This document shows, piece by piece, positions 1 to 12,604 of a stretch of 64,000 bases of DNA. The position numbers and the translations under genes are program-made. The DNA is from Athripsodes cinereus (lineage: Eukaryota; Arthropoda; Insecta; Trichoptera; Leptoceridae). Where the stretch lies: positions 1 to 64,000 of the forward strand of contig OX388315.1 of NCBI GenBank assembly GCA_947579605.1, read 5' to 3'. Each line of letters opens with the position of its first letter. Within the stretch, counting starts at the first letter, position 1. Under the pieces are notes generated by a model that saw only the letters and a program-made list of their open reading frames with translations, was not told the DNA's origin and did no database searches.

Positions 1-3000
1 ACCTAACCTAACCTAACCTAACCTAACCTAACCTAACCTAACCTAACCTAACCTAACCTAACCTAACCTAACCTAACCTAACCTAACCTAACCTAACCTA
101 ACCTAACCTAACCTAACCTAACCTAACCTAACCTAACCTAACCTAACCTAACCTAACCTAACCTAACCTAACCTAACCTAACCTAACCTAACCTAACCTA
201 ACCTAACCTAACCTAACCTAACCTAACCTAACCTAACCTAACCTAACCTAACCTAACCTAACCTAACCTAACCTAACCTAACCTAACCTAACCTAACCTA
301 ACCTAACCTAACCTAACCTAACCTAACCTAACCTAACCTAACCTAACCTAACCTAACCTAACCTAACCTAACCTAACCTAACCTAACCTAACCTAACCTA
401 ACCTAACCTAACCTAACCTAACCTAACCTAACCTAACCTAACCTAACCTAACCTAACCTAACCTAACCTAACCTAACCTAACCTAACCTAACCTAACCTA
501 ACCTAACCTAACCTAACCTAACCTAACCTAACCTAACCTAACCTAACCTAACCTAACCTAACCTAACCTAACCTAACCTAACCTAACCTAACCTAACCTA
601 ACCTAACCTAACCTAACCTAACCTAACCTAACCTAACCTAACCTAACCTAACCTAACCTAACCTAACCTAACCTAACCTAACCTAACCTAACCTAACCTA
701 ACCTAACCTAACCTAACCTAACCTAACCTAACCTAACCTAACCTAACCAACCTAACCTAACCTAACCTAACCTAACCTAACCTAACCTAACCTAACCTAA
801 CCTAACCTAACCTAACCTAACCTAACCTAACCTAACCTAACCTAACCTAACCTAACCTAACCTAACCTAACCTAACCTAACCTAACCTAACCTAACCTAA
901 CCTAACCTAACCTAACCTAACCTAACCTAACCTAACCTAACCTAACCTAACCTAACCTAACCTAACCTAACCTAACCTAACCTAACCTAACCTAACCTAA
1001 CCTAACCTAACCTAACCTAACCTAACCTAACCTAACCTAACCTAACCTAACCTAACCTAACCTAACCTAACCTAACCTAACCTAACCTAACCTAACCTAA
1101 CCTAACCTAACCTAACCTAACCTAACCTAACCTAACCTAACCTAACCTAACCTAACCTAACCTAACCTAACCTAACCTAACCTAACCTAACCTAACCTAA
1201 CCTAACCTAACCTAACCTAACCTAACCTAACCTAACCTAACCTAACCTAACCTAACCTAACCTAACCTAACCTAACCTAACCTAACCTAACCTAACCTAA
1301 CCTAACCTAACCTAACCTAACCTAACCTAACCTAACCTAACCTAACCTAACCTAACCTAACCTAACCTAACCTAACCTAACCTAACCTAACCTAACCTAA
1401 CCTAACCTAACCTAACCTAACCTAACCTAACCTAACCTAACCTAACCTAACCTAACCTAACCTAACCTAACCTAACCTAACCTAACCTAACCTAACCTAA
1501 CCTAACCTAACCTAACCTAACCTAACCTAACCTAACCTAACCTAACCTAACCTAACCTAACCTAACCTAACCTAACCTAACCTAACCTAACCTAACCTAA
1601 CCTAACCTAACCTAACCTAACCTAACCTAACCTAACCTAACCTAACCTAACCTAACCTAACCTAACCTAACCTAACCTAACCTAACCTAACCTAACCTAA
1701 CCTAACCTAACCTAACCTAACCTAACCTAACCTAACCTAACCTAACCTAACCTAACCTAACCTAACCTAACCTAACCTAACCTAACCTAACCTAACCTAA
1801 CCTAACCTAACCTAACCTAACCTAACCTAACCTAACCTAACCTAACCTAACCTAACCTAACCTAACCTAACCTAACCTAACCTAACCTAACCTAACCTAA
1901 CCTAACCTAACCTAACCTAACCTAACCTAACCTAACCTAACCTAACCTAACCTAACCTAACCTAACCTAACCTAACCTAACCTAACCTAACCTAACCTAA
2001 CCTAACCTAACCTAACCTAACCTAACCTAACCTAACCTAACCTAACCTAACCTAACCTAACCTAACCTAACCTAACCTAACCTAACCTAACCTAACCTAA
2101 CCTAACCTAACCTAACCTAACCTAACCTAACCTAACCTAACCTAACCTAACCTAACCTAACCTAACCTAACCTAACCTAACCTAACCTAACCTAACCTAA
2201 CCTAACCTAACCTAACCTAACCTAACCTAACCTAACCTAACCTAACCTAACCTAACCTAACCTAACCTAACCTAACCTAACCTAACCTAACCTAACCTAA
2301 CCTAACCTAACCTAACCTAACCTAACCTAACCTAACCTAACCTAACCTAACCTAACCTAACCTAACCTAACCTAACCTAACCTAACCTAACCTAACCTAA
2401 CCTAACCTAACCTAACCTAACCTAACCTAACCTAACCTAACCTAACCTAACCTAACCTAACCTAACCTAACCTAACCTAACCTAACCTAACCTAACCTAA
2501 CCTAACCTAACCTAACCTAACCTAACCTAACCTAACCTAACCTAACCTAACCTAACCTAACCTAACCTAACCTAACCTAACCTAACCTAACCTAACCTAA
2601 CCTAACCTAACCTAACCTAACCTAACCTAACCTAACCTAACCTAACCTAACCTAACCTAACCTAACCTAACCTAACCTAACCTAACCTAACCTAACCTAA
2701 CCTAACCTAACCTAACCTAACCTAACCTAACCTAACCTAACCTAACCTAACCTAACCTAACCTAACCTAACCTAACCTAACCTAACCTAACCTAACCTAA
2801 CCTAACCTAACCTAACCTAACCTAACCTAACCTAACCTAACCTAACCTAACCTAACCTAACCTAACCTAACCTAACCTAACCTAACCTAACCTAACCTAA
2901 CCTAACCTAACCTAACCTAACCTAACCTAACCTAACCTAACCTAACCTAACCTAACCTAACCTAACCTAACCTAACCTAACCTAACCTAACCTAACCTAA

Positions 3001-3872
3001 CCTAACCTAACCTAACCTAACCTAACCTAACCTAACCTAACCTAACCTAACCTAACCTAACCTAACCTAACCTAACCTAACCTAACCTAACCTAACCTAA
3101 CCTAACCTAACCTAACCTAACCTAACCTAACCTAACCTAACCTAACCTAACCTAACCTAACCTAACCTAACCTAACCTAACCTAACCTAACCTAACCTAA
3201 CCTAACCTAACCTAACCTAACCTAACCTAACCTAACCTAACCTAACCTAACCTAACCTAACCTAACCTAACCTAACCTAACCTAACCTAACCTAACCTAA
3301 CCTAACCTAACCTAACCTAACCTAACCTAACCTAACCTAACCTAACCTAACCTAACCTAACCTAACCTAACCTAACCTAACCTAACCTAACCTAACCTAA
3401 CCTAACCTAACCTAACCTAACCTAACCTAACCTAACCTAACCTAACCTAACCTAACCTAACCTAACCTAACCTAACCTAACCTAACCTAACCTAACCTAA
3501 CCTAACCTAACCTAACCTAACCTAACCTAACCTAACCTAACCTAACCTAACCTAACCTAACCTAACCTAACCTAACCTAACCTAACCTAACCTAACCTAA
3601 CCTAACCTAACCTAACCTAACCTAACCTAACCTAACCTAACCTAACCTAACCTAACCTAACCTAACCTAACCTAACCTAACCTAACCTAACCTAACCTAA
3701 CCTAACCTAACCTAACCTAACCTAACCTAACCTAACCTAACCTAACCTAACCTAACCTAACCTAACCTAACCTAACCTAACCTAACCTAACCTAACCTAA
3801 CCTAACCTAACCTAACCTAACCTAACCTAACCTAACCTAACCTAACCTAACCTAACCTAACCTAACCTAACC
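1..3872. repeat. Terminal telomere array (CCTAA)n
   Basis: About 774 tandem CCTAA units (TTAGG on the other strand), the telomerase-made repeat of most insects. The C-rich strand runs 5' to 3' inward, as expected at a left chromosome end. The array is perfect by eye except for one 4-base unit (CCAA) at 747-750, where a T is missing. It ends abruptly at 3872 against retrotransposon coding sequence. Such purity argues for a true terminal array rather than an old interstitial one, although assembly can compress or expand such repeats. Confidence 0.97.
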
Positions 3873-4577
3873 CGGATTGTCATTATGTGCCTTTACCCAG
3901 TGAAATGCGACTTTATGTTTACCATCCTTCTCCAAAGTTTCCAATACTTCACGGATGTCGCTTACTAATGGATTCACGGATCCTGGATTTTTCATTGCCT
4001 GTAAGCCCGAAAAGCTGTCACTCAAGACTCTTATGAACGACTGAGTTTTTACATTACGCTTGATCCATTCCAGCGACTCTCGCACAGCCACCAGTTCGGC
4101 CTGAAACACCGAGCACTCGTCTGCCAACTTTATCATCCTCGAAGTGATCTCTATCTCGTTCCTATACACCACGAAGGCCGCCCCCACCCGTTCTTCCAGC
4201 TTGCTGCCGTCTGTATAGATGTCATAGTCCGTTTCCAGCTCCTCGTTTTCCTGAGTATGAATTTCTATTTCTCTGCGTCGAGCCGGATGATTAAGGCACC
4301 TGATGCTGACCTTGGTTTGGAACCTTCTGTCCTGAGGAATACCTTCTAAGACTCCAGTCGATTTGACAACGTATGCTTCTCGCTTCTCCCGAATTATTAG
4401 ATCCAGCGGTTTTATTCCGGCAATAGCTAGCACTGCCGAAGTTGATATGGTCCTATATCCTTTGGCTATCTGGATCGCAATGAGCCGTTGTACTCCAATC
4501 AACTTTTGGCTGTTTGCTTTGCTCTTGGCACCCTCAAACCACACTGGCGCTCCGAACGTACATACTGGTACAAAAAT
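3873..4577 (-). pseudogene. R1-clade (TRAS-like) retrotransposon, C-terminal fragment with RNase H, truncated by telomere
   Basis: Open frame 4544-3867, continuous with the fragment at 7698-8322 once the intervening insertion is removed. It encodes the region just after the reverse transcriptase thumb (the AYRT-type segment of R1-clade elements), then an RNase H domain with catalytic residues in YTDGSK, QAEL and SDSFSGL and the WVKAH segment. The frame stops at a TAG created where the sequence runs into TTAGG repeat, just before the expected GNExAD segment, which is present in the related copy at 9140-9180. The normal 3' end, UTR and poly(A) are therefore missing. RNase H would remove RNA during reverse transcription. 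This copy cannot be functional. Confidence 0.85.
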
Positions 4578-7500
4578 GGTAAGTAATGATTATGATGTTA
4601 TATGCCTTACTGAAACATGGCTTAACGAAAATTTTTATGATCGCGAACTCTTTGATGATAGATATCAAGTTTACAGACGTGACAGAAGCTATGAATTGAC
4701 AGGTCAGAGATTGGGTGGTGGGGTAGTCATAGCAGTGAAGTCGGAATTACGCAGCAGACATGAATATGGTTGGGGTACTAGTGTTGAGGACTTGTGGGTA
4801 ACCATTCCATCAGGACAAATAAAAGTTTCCTTCATGTGTGTTGTACATATTTACCACAAAATTCGGAACATTTGAATAATTTGAACATATTTTTTGAAAA
4901 TAGCTCAAAATTAATATCAAACAACCCTGATGACCTCTTCTTACTCTTGGGTGACTTTAATTTACCAACCATCAGCTGGAGTTATTCAGAGAGCTCTCAT
5001 TCGTACGTAGTAACAAATTACGATAATAATAATAATTGTATACCTCTCATTGAATTTATGTCTTTTACAGAGTTTAGGCAATACAACGGAATAAGTAATG
5101 TCAATGATCGCGTGCTTGATCTGGTGATTGGTGGTGTACCGGACTGCATGCTCACTCGTTGCGATGACGTGCTGACTGGAGAGGATCCACATCATGGGGC
5201 TCTCTTGTTACGGGTTGCTGACGTAAGTGAATCTTATATCAATAGTTCATCTCGACTAGTTAAACAATTCCACAAAGCCGACTATCCATCCATTAGGGAA
5301 TATTTGTCCCATATTGACTGGGGGAAAGAGTTTCTTTGCTTAGATATTGAGGAGGCGCTTGATAGGTTTTATGACATTTTGAAGCGAAGCATCGATTCAT
5401 TTGTGCCATCTAAGGCATATACTAATTCCCAGAGATTTCCTGTCTGGTACACTAGGGATTTAATGAGAGTCATCAGGGAGAAGTTAAGGGCCCATAAAAG
5501 ATGGAAAAGAACGGGACTGATAAGTGATTATGATGAGTACTCTCTTCTCAGGTCTAGGCAAAAGTCAATGCAAGTGGAGTGTTATAGAGCTTTTATATCA
5601 AATACTGAAACTGAAATTAGATCGAACCCGAAGAGTGTCCATAACTATTTACACTCTAAAAAACCTCATTCAGGTTTTCCCCATAATATGTTCTATAAAC
5701 AAGAAACTACAAGTAATATGAAAATGATTTGCGAACTGTTCAGTAATTTTTTCCAGTCGTCATTCGTTGAGAATGCTCCTGAGTTGCCAGACGTGGAATG
5801 CGTAGGTGAAATAGATATTAGTACTATAAGTTTTGAAACGTCCGATATATGTAAAAAATTGAGGGGGTTGGATCTAGGTAAGGGTCCGGGACCTGATGGG
5901 ATCCCTCCGATATTTATTGTCAACTGTGCTTCCGAATTGTCATTACCACTGACAATGCTGTTTAACATGTCCTTTGAAAAGGGAGTTTTTCCGGCTGCCT
6001 GGAAGAGATCCTACATAATGCCTATTCATAAATCGGGTAATAAACGGGATATAGAGAATTACAGACCGATCTCTAAGTTGTCCCTTTTCAGTAAAATTAT
6101 GGAAAAAATCATAGTTGAACAATTAACTCCGGTAATAAAGCACTTTATATTGCCAAACCAACATGGTTTTTTTAGTGGTAGATCGGTCGATTCAAATTTA
6201 GTGCATTTCACGGATTTTATTTTCAATTCCATGGGAGGCGGAGGGCAAGTTGATGCTGTGTACACCGACTTCTCTAAAGCTTTCGATAAAATTAACCATG
6301 AAATATTAATTCATAAGCTGGGTAAGTACGGTGTGCATGGCAATCTTTTACGTTGGATGACCTCTTACATCAGGGAACGGCATCAGGCTGTTGCTATTAA
6401 CAATGAAAAATCCCAATTTAAATATTGTGTATCCGGTGTTCCCCAGGGATCCCACCTGGGTCCAATTCTCTTCATCTTATATATCAATGATGTTCAACAA
6501 TGTTTTAAGTCGTCAAATTTTCTAATATATGCAGATGACATAAAGGTATACCAAAAAATATGTCATTTGGAGGATGCTAAATCTCTACAGGCGGACTTAC
6601 ATAATCTCTATAATTATTGCACTAAAAACCAACTGTTTCTCAATGTTTCTAAATGTAATGCCATATCCTTTACAAGACGTAAGGAACCTCTTCACTACGA
6701 TTACAAGATGAATGAAACGTCTTTAAAGAGATGTCAGAATGTTAGGGATCTTGGTGTATTACTGGATAGCAAAATGACATTTAGAGCACATATTGATATG
6801 ATTATAGATAAGGCTTTTAAACAATTTGGATTTATAATGAGGGTCTCCAAGCCATTCAAGTCAATAGATACTCTGAAATTGCTTTACTACACGTATGTAC
6901 GTAGTTGCCTCGAGTTTGCGTCTGTGGTTTGGAGTCCCCAATATATAACTTATATCGACAGGTTGGAAAAGATACAAAATAAATTTTTAAAACATTTGGA
7001 CTTTAGATCCTTTTTGTCTTTTGAAAACTCGCGCCTGTCTGCACGTCATCATCGAATGATTAGTTTGGAGAATAGACGTACCTTAAGCGATATGACTTTT
7101 TTATACAAAATACTTCACAACGTTGTTGATAATAATTATTTACTAAGTAAAATTTTTATCAATTGCCCAACTAGATTCACCAGGACTACGCTTACTTTCA
7201 AACAGCCTAGGTGCAGCACTAATTATCTTCAAAGTTCATTAGTTCACCGGTCATGTGACAATTACAATGCTTTTTTTGTAGACATGGATATTTTTCATGA
7301 GTCCATTTCTAGTTTTAAAAGGATGATTGCTAGATCTTTGACAGATTCTGGGTCTCGGCGGGCATAGGCAGGGGTCCTCCACTCTATTGATGTCCATTGA
7401 TGTCTTCCTTTCTCCTAACCGTTTCTGTCCCTAATCCTTCCCTTACTGTAAGTTTTCTTTATAATGTATGCGCATGATTGGCGGGTTTTCGGACTCGGCA

Positions 7501-7697
7501 GTGATTCTTTTAAATTATCATGTTCTTTTTTTCTTTCATTGTAGTATGTTTGGTAAGATTTATTTTGTAATGTGTTAGCAAACTTTGCTGGTTTATGTGC
7601 CGATTTTTTTTTTTTATCTATTTGTATTACCCATGTATTGTAATAACTGTATGTTTGCGTAAACTATAAAATAAAAAAATAAAAATAAAATAAAAAT
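4578..7697 (+). mobile_element. CR1/Jockey-group non-LTR retrotransposon, 5'-truncated, nested in R1 element
   Basis: A plus-strand LINE inserted into the minus-strand R1-clade element. The repeated AAAAAT at 4572-4577 and 7692-7697 is a plausible 6-bp target duplication, although it overlaps the A-rich tail. Removing 4578-7697 restores a continuous host reading frame across the site. The element begins inside the endonuclease domain, so it is 5'-truncated, the usual result of incomplete target-primed reverse transcription. Its 3' UTR (7368-7690) ends in an AAATAAAA-type tail. Confidence 0.85.
4590..7367 (+). pseudogene. Endonuclease/reverse transcriptase ORF2 of the CR1/Jockey-like element
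   Basis: The main open frame runs 4794-7367 (857 codons). The first part of the endonuclease (LTETWLNE, from about 4600) lies in another frame, so one frameshift falls near 4830-4860. Domains in order: AP endonuclease with the GDFNLP motif near 4952; linker; reverse transcriptase with VYTDFSKAFDK (motif A, about 6258), GVPQGSHLGPIL (motif B, about 6437) and YADD (about 6529-6540); then the CR1/Jockey-type C-terminal region with VVWSPQY and TRFTRTTL. The product would nick target DNA and copy the element RNA. RT is intact by eye. The N-terminus is missing and one frameshift is present, so this is a recent but dead copy. Confidence 0.85.
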
Positions 7698-8322
7698 ATA
7701 GTTGTATAGTATCTTGACCACCTCTGGCGCCAAACCCCAGGTGGCCTTGGTTGCGCTTATGAGTTTTTTATGTATTTTTAGCGCCTTACTGCATGCGTGT
7801 TCCACCTGGGCGCCCCATGTCAACCCACTATCCATTATTATCCCCAGGATTTTTATATTTGGTTTAATTTCAAGCTCAGTACCTTTCATTTTGATTTTTG
7901 GTCTTTCATACCTCAGCCTTCTGGTGACTATCATTACATTAGTCTTTTCGGGTGCGAATTGCAATTTGACCCTGTCCCCCCAGTCTGATATAGCATTTAG
8001 CAGAGATTCACATCTCCTCTCGAGGCTTTCGCTGCTCTTGTCAGAGATTGCTATGAGGAGATCGTCAGCGTATGCATGACAGTACACATTCTGGTTCAAC
8101 GAATACTCCAACACTTCATCTATGATTATATTCCATAGAATTGGTCCCAACACCGACCCCTGTATGCATCCTTTGGTTACCATTTTCCTATACTTTTTTC
8201 CAGCATGACATAGCGATATATTTCTATTTTCCATATAGCTTTTAAGAGTGTAAAACAGGTTCTTCGGGATCGACTTCGCCCTGATGTTACTCAAGATTTG
8301 CGGCCACCAGGCGTTATCAAAT
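7698..8322 (-). pseudogene. R1-clade (TRAS-like) retrotransposon, reverse transcriptase fragment
   Basis: Minus-strand continuation of the element at 3873-4577. It starts at FDNAWWP (about 8322), a hallmark of R1-clade RT, and runs through GSVLGPILWN (motif B), HAYADDLL (motif C, near 8062-8073) and the thumb with TWGLAPE, where the CR1-like element interrupts it. Upstream of FDN the frame meets a stop and unrelated sequence, so the endonuclease and the first RT motifs are lost. Its sense strand is the TTAGG strand, opposite to the two R1-like 3' ends that follow. Confidence 0.85.
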
Positions 8323-8734
8323 CACACAATGAATTCATGTAAATAAGCAGAATAAAAATACTTAGCATTATTATTATTATTTGTTTAATGGAAGTTTTGT
8401 ATTATTATTGTATTGATTGTACCTAGTATTGTAATTTAACAGAATCAAGGGATAGAAATTTGATTAATTAGCAAAAGGAAAAAATGAGTTGTATACTAGA
8501 ATAAATAAGTAGGTATAGTCGATAGATATTAAATTTAGATGTATATTGTAATCAAATTAAGATGGATGACTAAAGAGAAAGATGGAAAGAAAATGACGAC
8601 TCAATAGCTCGATTGTATATTTAACAAATGGGTTAGACAAATGTTATACTAAAATAAGTTAATGAATATAAAGAATGTAATGTGATAAGATCTTGCATAA
8701 TTAAGCAGGAAAAAAAAAAAAAAAAAAAAAAAAA
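8323..8734 (+). mobile_element. 3' UTR and poly(A) of a telomere-inserted retrotransposon
   Basis: About 390 bp of AT-rich non-coding sequence ending in 25 A residues (8710-8734), followed directly by CCTAACC. A poly(A)/CCTAA junction is characteristic of telomere-specific R1-clade retrotransposons such as TRAS. No coding part of this copy remains; its left edge abuts the minus-strand R1 fragment. Family assignment is inferred from the junction and from the second copy downstream. Confidence 0.65.
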
Positions 8735-8751
8735 CCTAACCTTAGCTAACC
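8735..8751. repeat. Interstitial telomere repeat (degenerate)
   Basis: Just over three pentamer units, with substitutions in the second and third (CCTTA, GCTAA). The tract lies between the poly(A) of one element and the 5'-truncated start of the next. Orientation matches the terminal array, so it is probably a relic of the array into which both elements inserted. Confidence 0.85.
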
Positions 8752-9797
8752 GAGTCGATGCAGGAGGAAGGTACGCCGAATGGTTACGAAATTTTCACAG
8801 ATGGTAGCAAGCTTGAGGGGAGGGTTGGCGCTGCATTTGTGGCGTACAAGGAAGGAAAGACTATATCACAAAAAATGATAAAATTGGCGGACGAATGCTC
8901 GGTTTCCCAGGCGGAGCTGGTTGCCATAAAAGCGGCATTGGAATGGTTATCAACAACATTATTATTATCAACAAGGAAAAAATGATTATCGAATCCATAG
9001 CGACAGTATGTCGGGACTTCAGGCCATTTGCGATGCCAACAGTACCAACCCGCTGATTGTGGAGATTCGCGAGATATTCTGGGCGATAAGCGACATGGGG
9101 GCGCATTGCACATTCCAGTGGATTAAGGCACATGTAGGCCATGAAGGCAATGAAAAAGCAGATGAACTGGCAAAAAAGGCGACCAGTAAGAAAACCTGCG
9201 CAAGCTTCAGTCAGTTCCCCCAAAGCTATACAAAAAGAGTATTAAGAGAAAACACACAGGAACAATGGGAAAAGGAATATAAAGCAGAAGATGTTGGAAA
9301 GCACGTTAAGAACTTCTTCACTACTATTGGAGATGCCAAAAGATTCGAAAAGGTAGTGGGAACCAATTTCGAGTTAACGCAGGTGCTGACTGGTCACGGA
9401 CTATTCAGACAGTACCTGCACAGATTCCATAAGAGAGACAGCCCCTGCTGCACATGTGATGGGATGAGTGTGCAGGACGTGGGGCACTTGTTGTTTGCGT
9501 GTCCGGTTGTGGAGCGGGAAAGACATAGATGGAGTGCACAAGTGGGGAAAGCAATAACAAATTATGATGAATTAAGAGACTCTTTCGGGGATGAGGAGAG
9601 TATGAAGAGTTTCGGAGATTATGTTATAAAAATGATGAAGAAAACTAGGAGGATCAACATGAAAGAAGACGAGAATATAGATTGATGTAGACTATAAGTT
9701 TTAAATGAATAAATAATAAAAAAAAAATAGAAACATTGACTAAATGACTTGCGTTATTGAATGAAGTTTATATAAATATAATTGAATGAATGTTTAA
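8752..9797 (+). pseudogene. TRAS-like R1-clade element: RNase H and C-terminal zinc-knuckle fragment, with start of 3' UTR
   Basis: Two overlapping frames (8758-8985 and 9008-9685) are one coding region broken by a frameshift near 8940-8990. The first gives the RNase H start (FTDGSKLEGRVGAAFVAY, QAELVAI). The second gives SDSMSGLQA, QWIKAHVGHEGNEKADELAK, then the R1-type tail with LTGHGLFRQYLHRF and a CxC...HLLFAC zinc-knuckle motif. Residues resemble the minus-strand copy at 3873-4544 closely (both have TDGSKLE-RVGAAFV and IKLADECSV), so they are the same family. 5'-truncated. The 3' UTR begins at 9686 and is interrupted by the piggyBac-like element at the TTAA at 9794. Confidence 0.85.
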
Positions 9798-10219
9798 CAC
9801 TAGAGCACACGCGCTCCAAATAGAACTTAAGCACACGCACCGCGAGTGAAACCTTCGCATACAATTAAATGCTTATAACTCTGTTATTATATAAGATGAA
9901 ACTATCAAAATTACATCATTATGTACCTTGGAATATAAACAAAAAATCTGCATTATTAGTTTTTTTGAAAATTTCTTTGTTTAATACGGAAATAGAAAAA
10001 TATAACATCACCTATATTTTCGAATACAAAGTACACCATGGTAACACGCGTCGCGAGGCAATCCCCACTTTTATTGCTGTGTACGTAAGGATCGCATTCA
10101 GGTAAAAAGATACATTATGTAGTTTAGGGTTCTGATACGTCTACGTACGCCCACATTGCTACATCCTACGGACGAGCACACAAAATGATACGTTATCGTC
10201 CCACCAGGACGTTCGCATC

Positions 10220-12430
10220 ATATCATTATACAAAATTATCAAATATTTAAAGAAATGAATTTACATGAATTGTACATAAGGTAAGTATATAAATTGGCTC
10301 GTAACCCCCAGTCTTCTATGTACTAAGTACATAGAAAACACATAGAATATAAATTATATTATATAGAGAAAGTATATAAAGAAAGTTACAATTATATTTG
10401 TTTGCAATTAAAACAGATTTATTTATTGGCTCAAGTTCATGTCTAGGGTATGATTCTACTTAGTATATAGAGAGAAATGCTTTGTGTGGGTGTGTACATA
10501 CTTCAATTATACATATTATACTTACATAAGGTTCAGTAATTCTCCATCCTTGGTGGCAATCCTTATATTCTTACGTTCCTCAGAGTATTCTACATATTAT
10601 TTAGATATTTTAAATTCCAATAAGGTTCTTTCTGTTAGCATATAACATATCAGTGGTTTAACTAATCCAGGCTTAGCAACATAAGTTAACTCTCCAGTTA
10701 AACATCATTATAGATTGATATTCATTTCCATTTTATATTCCTGTATTCATGTCCTTTATAGATACTCATACAAAAGTTCGTTACATACAGTTTCACTCAG
10801 GGTTCGAACCCGAGGGTATCATAATATATTATTAAATTATTATATGCACTGCTTATTCCGGAATTGAACCTGGAATAACTCCTTTTTCGAGTACATTAAT
10901 ACATATCCACTAGCAGTTACAAGTTTGGTACAATATCAATATCCAGCAATATCCACTTTTGGTATCTGTTTGTACGGAAGGTACATTTTATTAATAAAGG
11001 AAAGGTGATTATGTAAAAGCAATAAAATTCGTAAATGGAGATAAAACAAGACAGTATGTATTGAATAAAAACCGGGATGATACATAACAATGGTTCATAG
11101 ATATCTAACTCAATTATTAGAACATTACACAGACAACATATATATGGGGATTATACATGAAAGTATGAATACAGTGGTTATACTCTTATTTCAATACAGA
11201 CATTTATACATAGTGGCAGGTACATGTATACTTATACTTTCAATACATAAGGTGGCATATTCAATGGTTCTCTGATTATCCGTATACATAAAAACATGGC
11301 GGGTACTTACAGAATAAATTACATGTTATTTACGCTTTGTTCCTGATTATCGGGCGATTCAGATTTATACGTTGACAAACGCGTAGATGACTTCCTATGT
11401 TGTTCTGCTATACCGTCTATACAGACAGTGGGTGGATCCTCTAAGCAGGTATTGTCTATTACCAACAGACAATTACAAGTGGCCTGGTGTCACACGCTGG
11501 TCCAGCCTACGGTATATACGTTCAAGAAGGGATTTCTTAAGGACGATTACATGTTCCTCTGTATATGTTGACGAATGTCTCTATTTATCCGATATTAAGA
11601 ATAGCGTCGCGTATTTCCGGTTACTATCTACTAAGAGGTATATTTATTATTACATCACACAACGTTGGCATTATACAGATCAGACATTATGCCTCACTCC
11701 AATACGCGGTTATTTAAGAACAGTTTATTTACTTTTACTATACACATACTCCATTTCTATTCACATGATACGTTACACTTTTGGTGGGAAACAAAGTTCG
11801 ATCGGTGAGAGTTCTTTTATTCATTAATTATCATGATAACGTTGGTTGCGACCTATTTTCACCATACCAGGATCAGAAATATAAAATCCATACTATACGG
11901 TATTTAAGAAACTACATTATTTTGAGACACGAACATTTAATATTAAGAAATTTACATATGGCGGGAACACGTTACTTGGATATATGAATTCCATATTAAC
12001 CTCACTATTTTGGTCACACACTAACAAAGGCACTATATTATTTTGTACATAATATTTAGACAATCTCTGCAATAACTAGTTATATTATATTTATTATTAT
12101 TACGAATGAAATACTGTCTTATTGAGTTCGCGGTTATCCACGGAGACAAGCTCCGTGGAGGGATGTTGATTTCTCCAATGCGACAGGCGAACTGCACTTG
12201 CTTGCAAGCGACGCGTGGACCTCTCATGTCGACCGTTTACTTCAACCGTCGTTTTGGCGCATCGACAAAATCATACGTTTGGCGTACAAGGTTAGAGAAA
12301 CACGTGTTAAGGATATGATTTCCATAACGTCTAATTATTATTACGAGTGACCCCGTGGACAACAAATGAATGTAGGAACATTAGCCAGTATGAACTTCTC
12401 CGCAGCGATTATTTAATGCGTAGCAGTTCC
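10220..12430. repeat. Non-coding repeat inside the piggyBac-like element, shared with 56-58 kb
   Basis: No coding frame is recognisable. The last 90 bases (about 12335-12425) match 58295-58375 in order: CGAGTGAC, GGACAAC, ATGAAC and TTTAATGCGTAGCA. A GGAATYGAACCT motif at about 10858 recurs at about 56530, and ATGGCGGGAA at about 11957 recurs at about 57660. A perfect 12-base palindrome GGGTTCGAACCC sits at 10800-10811 and an 8-bp hairpin at 12134-12156. Function unknown; possibly an older unrecognised element captured in the transposon. Confidence 0.5.
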
Positions 12431-12604
12431 TATTGAATTTCGGCGCCATTCAAACACAATTGTTTTCTTTTTGTCATCTCGTTTCGGATTAACTTTTGCA
12501 ATATAAATATTTATTATTATTATAGTTTTATTTTAATGTTTGTACCCAACAGAGAATTATATTTCACTACTTATTCACTTATTGATAAAAGCTGTTATTA
12601 CCAA

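Noticed and set aside
1..3872. Open frames through the telomere array
   Set aside because: The pentamer gives stops in TTAGG and CCTAA frames; no coding meaning.
11387..11987. 146-codon and 68-codon frames inside the piggyBac-like element as transposase pieces
   Set aside because: No DDD motif, no cysteine-rich C-terminal finger, and no similarity to piggyBac transposases was visible.
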